This document shows positions 8,357 through 16,350 of a stretch of 64,000 nt of DNA, piece after piece. The stretch is from an uncultured Treponema sp. (lineage in GTDB: Bacteria > Spirochaetota > Spirochaetia > Treponematales > Treponemataceae), in NCBI GenBank assembly GCA_910584475.1, contig CAJUBD010000006.1:1-64000 (forward strand). Direction: 5' to 3'. The notes under the pieces are model-generated. The model was not told the DNA's origin and made no database searches. It was given only the letters and a program-made list of their open reading frames with translations. Numbering within the stretch: the first letter of the stretch is position 1; every line of letters starts with the position of its first letter. The position numbers and the translations under genes were made by a program.

Positions 8357-9005
8357 GATTAAAATCTCCTATTCTAAAGTTTGAAAGTGATTGAGCCAAT
8401 TCTTGCGCTTTTTCATCGCCAATTTGATTTCCTAAAGCATAAGTAAAATCTTTTATAAACCAATTTGGCTTTTGAAATTGTTGACCGATAGCCGCCATTG
8501 CAAACGCAGTCGCGCAAGAGCGAGGTATGTTATTTGAGTCCATCAAACGCCTTCCTAAAATTCTCAGAGTTTCAAGTATTGTGGCGATGGAATCAGGCGT
8601 TGAAAGTCCACTTAATTCTATTGCGGAAAGAATTGTATGTATAAGTTTTCGGGAATCCGCTTCGGCTTTTCTAATTTCCATCATTGTTCCAAAAGGATTG
8701 GGATTTTGAGGGTTCATAAATTCTTTGGAATGATGATCATGGATATCATTGTTCAACAAATGTGGATTGTCATAAGTGTCAAGCATAATGTTTTGCACGA
8801 CTTTCACAGCCGCCGCATAGTCATCTTCTGTCCAATTGTTCGGAAGATTTATGGCATTTTCAAGCCTTTTCAGCGACTCAGGAATTCGTTCTATTTGTCC
8901 TGAAAAATCCCAACCAGACATTTGAATTCTCATAGCGGCTTCACCAGCCATTTTCTTCAAGGCTTCTTTTCGTCTGTATCTTTCTTGTTTTTCGCCGTTT
9001 GTCAT
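8349..9005 (-). CDS. Hypothetical protein paired with the CoiA-like gene
   Basis: I start it at ATG 9005 (MTNGEKQERYRRKEA), which has GAGGT seven bases upstream, rather than at the longer frame start at 9047. The product of about 218 residues is mostly helical. It opens with NGEKQERYRRKEALKKM, a basic helix often seen at the start of small plasmid- or phage-type DNA-binding proteins. No enzyme motif is visible. The end overlaps the CoiA-like start, so the two form a unit. Confidence 0.55.
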   Translation of the reverse strand: MTNGEKQERYRRKEALKKMAGEAAMRIQMSGWDFSGQIERIPESLKRLENAINLPNNWTEDDYAAAVKVVQNIMLDTYDNPHLLNNDIHDHHSKEFMNPQNPNPFGTMMEIRKAEADSRKLIHTILSAIELSGLSTPDSIATILETLRILGRRLMDSNNIPRSCATAFAMAAIGQQFQKPNWFIKDFTYALGNQIGDEKAQELAQSLSNFRIGDFNHE

Positions 9006-9226
9006 AGCGTTACCTCGTATTTTGGTTATGTAATTATGGTAACGCAACTTTTATTTAAAGTCAAGTAACTTTTAATCAAAAATATAGTAAAAAACAGTTG
9101 TTCCCACAAAATCAATCTATGCCCATATTAAGAGAACATGTAATTGAACGCAGATTCTGGCGGCGCGTGGCGACTTGCAAAAAGATATGACTTTGCGCCA
9201 TTTATGCCTAAAATGCATATCTCGCG
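9006..9226. other. Gap without a recognisable gene
   Basis: This AT-rich gap separates the divergent genes at 9005 (minus) and 9306 (plus). I see no open frame of note and no member of the hairpin families. The promoter block of the downstream gene begins at 9227. Confidence 0.5.
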
Positions 9227-9272
9227 TATAAAAACAAAGTATTTGACATATCTTGCATATTTCCGCTAAAAT
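9227..9272 (+). promoter_or_regulatory. Sigma-70-type promoter, shared block with 22192
   Basis: TTGACA at 9243-9248 and TAAAAT at 9267-9272 are 18 bases apart. The 24 bases at 9227-9250, ending in the -35 box, are identical to 22192-22215 in front of the flavodoxin gene. Since identity stops after the -35 box, the upstream half probably holds a common regulator site. Confidence 0.75.
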
Positions 9273-9305
9273 CGAATTATAAAAACTTTTCGCAAGGAGT
9301 AGAAA

Positions 9306-10505
9306 ATGAAAAAATGTGTTGCAATTCTAACTGCGGCTTTGCTTGTCGCTTGTGCGGCATTTGCAAAACAATCAAAAGGAGACTCTATGAATCTCTCTGA
9401 ACGAAAGCAGTCTATTTCTGCTGTGGCGGCGTTGTCTGCGAAAGGCGACTTGGCAAAATTGAAGGGCGAAGTTGACACCGCCTTGGATCGCGGGCTTACC
9501 GTGAACGACATCGGCGAAATCTTTTTGCAGCTTTACGCCTACGCTGGTTTTCCGCGGTGCTTGAACGCGGAAAGCGTTTTGGCTGAAGTTGTGAAGGAGC
9601 GCGAGGCAGCTGGAAAAAATGTTATTTACGGAACGACTCCCGATGCCGTCGCGACTGAAAACCGCTATACGCTTGGTCTTGCCACAATCAACAAGATTTT
9701 CAATCAAAACGGAACGCAAGGTCGTCCGACTGCGACTGGCTATTCCGAGACGACCGATGTTTTCTTGAAGGAGCATCTTTTCTCCGACATCATCGGTCGC
9801 AACAATATGACTGTTGAAGAGCGCGAACTGGCGACGGCTTCTATGCTCGCAGGAATTGGCAATGTGAATCCGCAGCTTGCCGCGCACATTGGCGGTGCCT
9901 TGAACAGCGGAAACTCTGCTGATGAAATGCGCGAGGCGTTCACTTTGCTTTCGCAAAATGTCGGAAAAACGGAAAGCAAGAACGCGCTTTCCGTTTTGGA
10001 CGCGGTTCTCAATCAAAAGCAGACTTCAGCGAATGCAGCTTCCGAGGCGGCGAAAGATGACCTGCCTTATCCGCCACAGGCGAAAGTCTCCGCTTTCCCT
10101 GTCGGTGAACCGAACGATGCGTATGCCCAGTATTTTATCGGGAACTCATGGCTTGCCCCTCTTTCGCGTGTTCCGATTTCTGCGGACGGAAAGCTCAGTT
10201 TTTCAATCTCGAATGTCACGTTCGAGCCTGGCTGTCGCAACAACTGGCATGTTCACCACGCTGACAATGGCGGAGGACAGATTTTGGTGTGCGTTGGCGG
10301 ACGCGGATGGTATCAGGAGGAGGGAAAACCCGCTCAAGCGTTGAAACCCGGCGATGTGGTGACGATTCCCGCGAATGTGAAGCATTGGCACGGAGCGGCG
10401 GCGGACTCTTGGTTTGCGCACTTGGCGGTGGAAGTTCCTGGAACGAACGCCAGCAACGAATGGCTCGAGCCTGTCGAAGATGCCGTGTACAACAAATTGA
10501 AATAG
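9306..10505 (+). CDS. Exported carboxymuconolactone decarboxylase-like / cupin fusion protein
   Basis: A 399-residue protein. The N-terminal signal sequence MKKCVAILTAALLVACAAFA contains LVAC, which could be a spirochaete lipobox; otherwise cleavage would follow AFA. Residues about 35-125 and 135-240 are two AhpD/CMD-like helical repeats (GLTVNDIGEIFLQLYAYAGF; LATASMLAGIGN). Residues about 290-385 form a cupin with NNWHVHHADNGGGQILVCVGG and the second motif GDVVTIPANVKHWHGA, whose His residues would bind a metal. Fusions of this type are common in anaerobes near flavodoxins and are thought to serve redox stress or electron transfer. The ribosome site AAGGAG lies before the ATG. Confidence 0.87.
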   Translation: MKKCVAILTAALLVACAAFAKQSKGDSMNLSERKQSISAVAALSAKGDLAKLKGEVDTALDRGLTVNDIGEIFLQLYAYAGFPRCLNAESVLAEVVKEREAAGKNVIYGTTPDAVATENRYTLGLATINKIFNQNGTQGRPTATGYSETTDVFLKEHLFSDIIGRNNMTVEERELATASMLAGIGNVNPQLAAHIGGALNSGNSADEMREAFTLLSQNVGKTESKNALSVLDAVLNQKQTSANAASEAAKDDLPYPPQAKVSAFPVGEPNDAYAQYFIGNSWLAPLSRVPISADGKLSFSISNVTFEPGCRNNWHVHHADNGGGQILVCVGGRGWYQEEGKPAQALKPGDVVTIPANVKHWHGAAADSWFAHLAVEVPGTNASNEWLEPVEDAVYNKLK

Positions 10506-10538
10506 AAGATAGGCAATGGGGTAGCAGGTGTAAGTAAG

Positions 10539-10690
10539 TGCGAGTTTCACGAAGTGAAACTCGGTAAGCAACGCAAAGCGTTGCGACTTGCGCAGCAACC
10601 AGTCATCAACCAAGTTGTGCGAGTTTCACGAAGTGAAACTCGTGGTTGCGCCGCAACCTGTCATTGTCGGGCATCGACCCGACAATCTGT
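10539..10690. repeat. Two-hairpin repeats and a REP-like palindrome
   Basis: Two copies of a hairpin with CGAGTTTCAC paired to GTGAAACTCG (about 10543 and 10620); the first is followed by GCAACGC-AAA-GCGTTGC. At 10660-10689 stands a palindrome with TTGTCGGG paired to CCCGACAA. The layout matches hairpins two and three of the larger elements. No gene lies between 10506 and 10742. Confidence 0.7.
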
Positions 10691-10742
10691 TGCATGACGA
10701 AGTGACAAGCACGAAGATGACTAATTATGGAGATTTCATACA

Positions 10743-11216
10743 ATGAGAAGAATCGTTTTTGTACTTGCGGCGATTTTGTGCGCGGCGGCAAATCTTGCTT
10801 TTGCGCAAAATTCAAGGCGGAATTCTCGCGGCGGAAATATGGAAATCAAAATCAAGATTACGGCGAAAGGAAAAGTTTTGGACGCGGTTTTGGAGGACAA
10901 CGCCACGAGCCGAGACTTGGTTTCAAAGATGCCGTTTACGGTGGAAATGCTCGACTTGTACGGGCGCGAAATGTGCTATCGTTTTCCCGACGCGCTTGCG
11001 ACTTCTTCGACGCGGAGCGGCGGCTACGAGGTTGGCGACATCGCGTATTGGCCGCCACGACACAGCCTTGTGATTTTGTACGAGCAAAACGGCGAGCATT
11101 TTTCGCGCGTCCATTTAGGCAAAGTCAAAGGCGATGTGACAATTTTCGACAACGCGGGCACAACGAAAGTTACGTTTGAAAAGGCGGAAGATGAAATCCG
11201 CGCAAGGGTGAAATAA
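10743..11216 (+). CDS. Exported cyclophilin-like fold protein
   Basis: A 157-residue protein with a signal peptide (MRRIVFVLAAILCAAANLAFA, cut before QNS). The mature part matches the cyclophilin-like domain found in many anaerobe proteins: ATSRDLVSKMPFTVEMLDLYGREMCYRFPD, then GGYEVGDIAYWPPRHSLVILYEQ. These proteins have the cyclophilin barrel but no demonstrated isomerase function. It starts 237 bases after the CMD-cupin gene, with repeats between. A paralogue, broken by a repeat, lies at 11964. The final segment is shorter than in the paralogue. Confidence 0.8.
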   Translation: MRRIVFVLAAILCAAANLAFAQNSRRNSRGGNMEIKIKITAKGKVLDAVLEDNATSRDLVSKMPFTVEMLDLYGREMCYRFPDALATSSTRSGGYEVGDIAYWPPRHSLVILYEQNGEHFSRVHLGKVKGDVTIFDNAGTTKVTFEKAEDEIRARVK

Positions 11217-11222
11217 GGAAGA

Positions 11223-11928
11223 ATGGATTGCGAATTTGAAATGGTCGATTTGGAACAGACGACAGACGAGGAGCGGGCGCACTGGAACCATTTGTCGCGA
11301 CTCGCGTTCAAAATGAACCACACGATGCCCTGCACGGACGAATACGATGCGGCGGTGAAAGACTTGTTCGGCGAAAACTTGGGCGAGGGAAGCCGCGTCA
11401 TCGCACCGATTTTCGGCGCGTGCCTTGACTCGATAAAAATCGGAAGAAATTCCATAATCCAGAGCAACATTTAAAATCAGCAACTAAAATTGCGTTGCTG
11501 ATTTTAATACGAGTTTTCTGCAAAAACTCGCTTATTTACCGTCGTTTCTCGCTTCGCTGCGAAACGACTTTTTTAACAGTTCCCGAATTTGACAATTCGC
11601 TCACTGTTAAAAATTAAGGAACCTTTTGGCGATGGCGCGTGGCGGAATCACGATTGGCGACGATGTGAGAATCGCCGCCAATGTTCAGCTCATCACGAAC
11701 AACCACGACCCGTATAAACGTGAGGTTCTGCCGTGCAAGCCGATTGTCATTGACGACGGCGCGTGGATTGGAGCGGGCGCGACGATTTTGCCGGGCGTTC
11801 GGATTGGAAGGCACGCGATCGTCGGCGCGGCTTCGGTCGTGACGCATGATGTCGGCGACTGCGAGGTTGCCGTGGGAAATCCCGCGCACGTGATAAAAAC
11901 GCTCGACGCGGCGAGGTTTGAGGAATAA
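11223..11928 (+). pseudogene. Maltose/galactoside O-acetyltransferase-like gene interrupted by a 4-hairpin element
   Basis: The first part (11223-11471, 83 residues) is the N-terminal half of a hexapeptide acetyltransferase (PIFGACLDSIKIGRNSIIQSN). The rest resumes at 11620 with N-L-L-A-M-A-R-G-G and includes AWIGAGATILPGVRIGRHAI and the usual end GNPAHVIKTLD. Joining the AAC codon at 11466-11468 to CTT at 11623 restores a normal enzyme of about 184 residues with no loss. The insert is 154 bases including one AAC copy, and the upstream frame meets TAA two codons after the junction. If not removed or bypassed, the gene is inactive. The expected reaction is acetyl-CoA-dependent acetylation of a sugar. 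Confidence 0.8.
11469..11619 (+). repeat. Four-hairpin element, copy A (inside a gene)
   Basis: Four hairpins in a row: 11473-11484 with 11494-11505 (12 bp); 11510-11517 with 11523-11530 (8 bp); 11541-11548 with 11561-11568 (8 bp); and 11575-11580 with 11603-11608 enclosing 11584-11589 with 11594-11599. AAC flanks both ends (11466-11468 and 11620-11622), which fits a 3-bp target duplication. It reads in the same direction as the interrupted gene. Confidence 0.85.
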
Positions 11929-11963
11929 GTGCGCGTCATAATTACGCAAATACAGGAGGCAAT

Positions 11964-12469
11964 ATGAAAAAGTTCATTTGTGTTTTCGCGGCGGTTTTCT
12001 GCGCATTTTCACTATTCGCAAAAGAGCGCTCGATAAAGATTTCCGTCGGCGGCGTGGAGCTTGAAGGCGTTCTCTACGACACGGTGCTTGCCGAAGAAAT
12101 CGCGGCGACGTTTCCGTTCACGCTTCCTATGGTGCGCTACGGCGGGCGCGAGTATTACGGCGGCGTTGACTTTTATCCAAAAAACGCGAAGGGCGGGCAA
12201 AAGCATTTCGCGAACGGCGACATCACCTATTGCATCGCGCATCACAACATGGCGATTTTCTTCGCGCAGACGGACAACAACAAATCTGCATTATCATCTG
12301 CTCAGATTAAAAATTATTCCAAAATCAGTGGCGCGAGTTTTCGCAAGAAAACTCGGTAAGCAAGCCGCAAGGCTTGCGACTAATTCCGATTGGAAAAGTC
12401 ACTTCCGACCTTTCCGTTTTCGACAAACTAGGCGGACGGGAAAGAATCATGTTTTCGCTTGGGCAATGA
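11964..12469 (+). pseudogene. Cyclophilin-like exported protein gene interrupted by a 47-bp repeat
   Basis: A signal peptide (MKKFICVFAAVFCAFSLFA) leads into a cyclophilin-like domain (EEIAATFPFTLPMVRYGGRE). The frame runs into a two-hairpin repeat at 12333 and stops at 12357-12359. Directly after the repeat, from CTA at 12380, a different frame gives LIPIGKVTSDLSVFDKLGG and ends at TGA 12467-12469, which is the expected C-terminal strand of the same fold. Removing 12333-12379 restores one frame of about 152 residues. It is a paralogue of the gene at 10743. Confidence 0.75.
12333..12379 (+). repeat. 47-bp two-hairpin unit inside a coding sequence
   Basis: The unit consists of CGAGTTTTC-GCAA-GAAAACTCG and GCAAGCC-GCAA-GGCTTGC. 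Both loops are GCAA, a GNRA tetraloop in RNA. It corresponds to hairpins two and three of the larger elements and lies in the sense direction of the interrupted gene. Related units are found at 10543, 12662, 17694, 24490 and 61286. Confidence 0.75.
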
Positions 12470-12620
12470 GTGTCATTATCATGTGTGTCATTATATCGGG
12501 TGTGCGTGTCATTATCAGACGCGTGTGTCATTATCTAGACGCGTGCGTCATTATCGGGCTTGACCCGATAATCTAGTTCGCACGACGTAAATAGATTGCC
12601 GTGTCAAGCGCGGCAATGAC
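12466..12620. repeat. Short tandem repeat and REP palindromes
   Basis: Five imperfect copies of GTGTCATTATC occur between 12470 and 12557. The last runs into a palindrome with TTATCGGG-CTTGA-CCCGATAA (12549-12570). A second palindrome with ATTGCCG-TGTCAAG-CGGCAAT follows at about 12595-12617. The stretch 12470-12761 holds no gene. Confidence 0.7.
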
Positions 12621-12661
12621 AAGAATGTCGCACTGCAATGACGAGAATGCGCACGACAATA

Positions 12662-12711
12662 ACTCGCAAGCCTTGCGGCTTGCTTAACAGGTTTTCTAGC
12701 GAAAACTCGCA
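12662..12711 (-). repeat. Two-hairpin repeat unit
   Basis: GCAAGCC-TTGC-GGCTTGC is followed by GTTTTC-TAGC-GAAAAC, which is the two-hairpin unit in the opposite orientation to the copy at 12333. It lies just upstream of the DUF362 gene. Confidence 0.65.
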
Positions 12712-12761
12712 TATCGTTGCAAAGAATGGCGATTCAATCACCGACGATTTTAGGAGGAATT

Positions 12762-13738
12762 ATGAAAAAACTTATTTTGGCAATGGCGGCTTTGGCATTT
12801 GGATTTGCGTTCGCGCAGACGAAGGGCGCGTCGCAAAAGAATCTCGGCGTGACGAACGTGGACATTTCCAAGTTGCGAAACGCGACGCAGGACAGGAACG
12901 CGCCAGTCGTGTATTTTTCGCGCGAAATAACTCCGGCGAGCACCTCAAATTGTACAAGGCGACTGGAAGGGAACTCAAGGGCAAAATAGCTCTCAAAGTG
13001 ATTTTCGAGGACAGAAACACGCAGTATCTCGACCCCGCGATGCTTTCCGACCTTGCGAAGGAAACTAACGGGACTTTCATCGACAGCGTTTATTTCAGTT
13101 CGGCGCGCGGCACTGCGCAAGGCTCGCTTGCGATGGCGAAAGAGCACGGTTGGGACAAAGTCGCTCCATGCGAAATCATCGACAAGGACGGCGACATGGA
13201 TTTGCCGGTACGCAACGGCAACATCCTCAAATATTTTCGCGTGGGAAAGGGCTTTGAAAAGTATGACGGCGCGATTGCGGTGATGCTTTTCAAGCCGCAT
13301 TATCTTCCGCAGTACGATGGAATGACAAAGGCTCTTTCGATTCCGTTCGGCTCGCTCAGCGGAAAGGCGATTCTACATTCTGGCGGCGAAAGCAACGCCC
13401 CTCGCTATCCTGGCAATGGCGGTGAAAAATTCAAGCTGGCGGTGGCGGACGCTACGAAGGCGGCGAACGACGCGAAGCCTTGGGTTTACATCAACGTCTT
13501 GGCGGACATCTGCGTTGACGATTCTTGCTCCGACGCGAAGCCGTTCGGCAACATCGGCGTTCTCGCTTCCACCGACCCAGTGGCAATCGACCGCGCGGCG
13601 TGCGACATGACGTTCGGGCAGGGAACGGATGCTCAAGTGGCGGCGTGGGAAAAGCGGCACGGCGTGGATGTCGTCTTGAACGCGGCGGAAAAAATCGGCG
13701 CGGGCAAGCAGAAGTATCGGATTGTTGAAGTGAGGTAG
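12762..13738 (+). pseudogene. Exported DUF362 family protein, frameshifted
   Basis: The start at ATG 12762 has a GGAGGAATT ribosome site and a signal peptide (MKKLILAMAALAFGFAFA, cut before QTK). The first frame ends its homologous part at SREITPAS near 12940. The next frame continues with LKLYKATGRELKGK and runs to 13738 with the conserved DUF362 segments FGSLSGKAILHSGG, VLADICVDDSCSDAKPFG and STDPVAIDRAACDM. One missing base between 12938 and 12946 explains the switch; it may be a true mutation or an assembly error. DUF362 proteins are often linked to iron-sulphur proteins and redox. An intact product would have about 325 residues. Confidence 0.75.
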
Positions 13739-13780
13739 GGGAGATAGATAGGTAGGTTATAGGTAATATACCCGCGCGGC

Positions 13781-13864
13781 GATGTCATTTCGACCGAAGC
13801 GGAGAATCCTTTGAATGGATTTCTCCGCTTCGATTGCTGCGCTCACTTCAGCCGAAACGACATC
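13781..13864. repeat. Nested palindrome between convergent genes
   Basis: GATGTCATTTCG at 13781-13792 pairs with 13853-13864, enclosing GCGGAGAATCC at 13799-13809 against GGATTTCTCCGC at 13817-13828. It lies between the ends of the DUF362 gene and the HaeIII-like gene, so it may act as a bidirectional end structure. Similar TGTCATTTCGACC repeats are common in bacterial genomes. Confidence 0.6.
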
Positions 13865-13874
13865 GAATCAGTGC

Positions 13875-14827
13875 CTACTTCCACCTGCAATCTATCGATA
13901 TAATCGTCGTCGGCATTCCGATAACTTGAATATCGAATTTCAAACTTGTTTCCACTTTCGTAGCAGCATTATGAATCCTGAAACTAAACTGCCAGCCGCC
14001 GTCCATATACAATTCAACGGTGTTTGCGCTGTTCACCTTGAAATCCAGACTTACAATGCGCGTGGGCAGGGAAGCAATCGGCACTTTTATTTTCGGCTTC
14101 GCGGCAACGCTCGCTCGGTTTAATTTTCCGTGCAGATTGTATGTTTGTATTTGCGTTATGCGCCTGCTGTCAATGCTTATGACTTTGTAAAAATCGAATT
14201 CGCCGAGCAAGTATTCGACCATTCGTTTTGGCACTTCCTTATTTCGTTTGTCGCTACGCTTGATTTCATTCATAAACGCATTCAGCAACGGAATATAAAC
14301 ATCGTTTTCTTTGTTTGGCAAATCGCTCCAATTACTTTGTTCGTCTTTTTGTTTTTGCAGATAATCGAATATGGGTTTAATATCATTCCAATACATTTCG
14401 GAACAAGGCATCCCAAACCATTTTTGTCCGAAATCCAGCGACTTTGCCAAGCGGCTGTGCTTTACGGCAAAATGATTGTGCTTTATGCTCAACCCGATTT
14501 CCCATTGAACATCTTTGCGGCTGATTACAATGTCGCGCACATCGCCTTCTTTGCCTTCACTGTCGGTTTGTATTTTCAATCTCAACAAATCATCGCTTTT
14601 TCGATTATCATAGGCTCCATATCGAAAATTGTCGCGGCAGCCGCTTTCGCGCTTTCAAGCAATATATTCTGAAAAACTTTTCCGACTTGTGTCCAAGCGT
14701 GATGCGCGGCGTTGTATGCGCTGTTTTGCTCAATTTCTGCATTGCGAAATTCATTTATCTCTTTGTGCAATGTCAGCAAACAAATATATTCATACGCTCT
14801 ACCTTGATTGTTGCTTTCTTCGCTCAT
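13875..14827 (-). pseudogene. HaeIII-like type II restriction endonuclease, frameshifted
   Basis: Two overlapping frames make one protein of about 317 residues, the size of HaeIII. The first (14827 to about 14590) has NNQGRAYEYICLLTLHKEIN and TIFDMEPMIIE. The second (about 14588 to 13875) has LRLKIQTDSEGKEGDVRDIV, then QWEIGLSIKHNHFAVKHSRL and AKSLDFGQKWFG, all typical of the family. The switch lies at a run of five A residues near 14602-14610; six would keep one frame. Expected recognition is GGCC. The start overlaps the methyltransferase stop by four bases (ATGA). As it stands, the nuclease is probably off. Confidence 0.85.
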
Positions 14828-15843
14828 TTATTTTCTCCTCTGTTTTCCAATGTCGATTTTATCGCTGTGGCAATTTCATACGCAAGATTCACAGGAACTG
14901 CGTTTCCAATCATTTTGTACGCGTCATCGGTATTTGTATAAATGAATTTGAATGTATCTGGAAAGCCTTGTATTCTTGCTACTTCTCTTATAGTCATCCT
15001 GCGATACAAACTTTCTTTTCCTTTGACAAACTCGCGTTTGTTTTGAGCTATAAAAGTCATCTTCGGGGCTTGCGGGTGTAACTGGCATTGTCTGCCCGAC
15101 GCTTGCACTGTAAATCCCTGTTCGTCCCACGCTTTAACTCTGTTTCGGCTCATAAAAATCGGAGAGTACGCGCCAGTAAAATATTCGTTGTTGTTGACGG
15201 CGGCGGGATTATGATAGTTCTTCGTACCTGCGGGAACGGCACTGAATTGCAAATCCCAAATCACATCGCGCAACGTGATTTTCTTTTTGTCATCAAAAGT
15301 CGAGCCTTTCGGAAACTTGAAATCAACATTCAAGTCTTTTCTGAAGCCGATGTAAAAAACTCGTTTCCGCTCTTGCGCCACGCCGTAATCTTTCGCGTTG
15401 ACTAGTGTTATCGAAACATCGTAGCCGCAATCTTTAAAAGTCGCTATTATGTTTTCGACCGCGTTTTTGTGCCTTGTTGCCAACATTCCGCTTACATTTT
15501 CTGCAAGAAAAAACTTCGGTTGCTTTTCTTTTAGAATTCTGATGTAGTCGTAAAACAATTTTCCGCGCGCGTCTTCGATTCCGCGCAACGCGCCGGCTTC
15601 CGACCAAGACTGACAAGGCGGTCCGCCAATAATTCCGTCAATTTCATTTGGAAATTCATCCGCTTGTATATTGCGAATGTCTCCTTTTATCAATTTTGTT
15701 CGAGGATGATTTGCTTCGAATGTTTCCCAGATGGTTGAATCAAATTCATTTGCAATAGGAATTTCAAAGCCTGCCTTTTCAAAGCCCAAATCAAGCCCTC
15801 CGCAACCGCTGAACAAACTTATGACTTTCAATTTTTTCTCCAT
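14824..15843 (-). CDS. DNA (cytosine-5) methyltransferase, M.HaeIII-like
   Basis: A 339-residue C5 methyltransferase. Motif I is LFSGCGGLDLGFEKAG, motif IV is GGPPCQSWSEAG with the catalytic Cys, motif VI is ENVSG, motif VIII is QERKRVFYIGFR, and motif X is GNAVPVNLAYEIA. By its partner and length it should methylate the inner cytosine of GGCC. It is intact and lies upstream of the frameshifted nuclease with a four-base overlap, so modification would continue without restriction. A small unknown gene lies 33 bases upstream on the same strand. Confidence 0.92.
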   Translation of the reverse strand: MEKKLKVISLFSGCGGLDLGFEKAGFEIPIANEFDSTIWETFEANHPRTKLIKGDIRNIQADEFPNEIDGIIGGPPCQSWSEAGALRGIEDARGKLFYDYIRILKEKQPKFFLAENVSGMLATRHKNAVENIIATFKDCGYDVSITLVNAKDYGVAQERKRVFYIGFRKDLNVDFKFPKGSTFDDKKKITLRDVIWDLQFSAVPAGTKNYHNPAAVNNNEYFTGAYSPIFMSRNRVKAWDEQGFTVQASGRQCQLHPQAPKMTFIAQNKREFVKGKESLYRRMTIREVARIQGFPDTFKFIYTNTDDAYKMIGNAVPVNLAYEIATAIKSTLENRGENK

Positions 15844-15875
15844 ATTTTATAATTGACGAAATTATTCCGATTTTA

Positions 15876-16142
15876 CTACGCAGGTTTTTCGTCAAGATTT
15901 TTGTAAGAGAACGTCGCCATGTTTCCGTCAAGATGAATATAATTTATGTGCCACTGCTCGTAGCCACCGTCAAAATGTTTGCAAGATTTTTCTTCATTGT
16001 AATCATCTAGCGACAAAGACATTTCTAACAAGATTTCTTCAACATCGTGTTTTTCACTGATACACTCGCACTTAAAATAATTCTTCGCATCTTTTTTCAC
16101 ACGACACAAGAATTCTTCAAATGAAATTGCTTTCAAGTCCAT
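15876..16142 (-). CDS. Small hypothetical protein
   Basis: An 88-residue acidic protein with GGATTTAT-like spacing and a GAGG ribosome site before its ATG. The C-terminal half (GGYEQWHINYIHLDGNMATFSYKNLDE) looks like a beta-hairpin, and Cys residues occur at four places. No HTH is visible, so I do not call it an R-M controller protein. It ends 33 bases before the methyltransferase start and may be co-transcribed. Confidence 0.55.
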   Translation of the reverse strand: MDLKAISFEEFLCRVKKDAKNYFKCECISEKHDVEEILLEMSLSLDDYNEEKSCKHFDGGYEQWHINYIHLDGNMATFSYKNLDEKPA

Positions 16143-16350
16143 ATAAATCCTCCATCATGATTTTCTCAAGTATTATGTCAAAAAACAAAAGATTTTTCAA
16201 CTCGCCATGCGGACAAAATGCAAGTCGTGCGAGATGTCAATATACAACGGTGGTTGAGCGTGCTGAAATCACGTATCTCCGCTTCGTTTTCACTTCCCGC
16301 CCCGCAAACACCCGCCGTCCCCGCCCTTGCGGGCGAGGACGACCGCGGCT

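Noticed and set aside
11469..11619. Self-splicing intron
   Set aside because: At about 150 bases it is too short for a group I or II catalytic core and shows none of the conserved core segments. An RNA-level role is kept only as a hypothesis.
15876..16142. Restriction-modification controller (C) protein
   Set aside because: Position fits, but no helix-turn-helix is visible.
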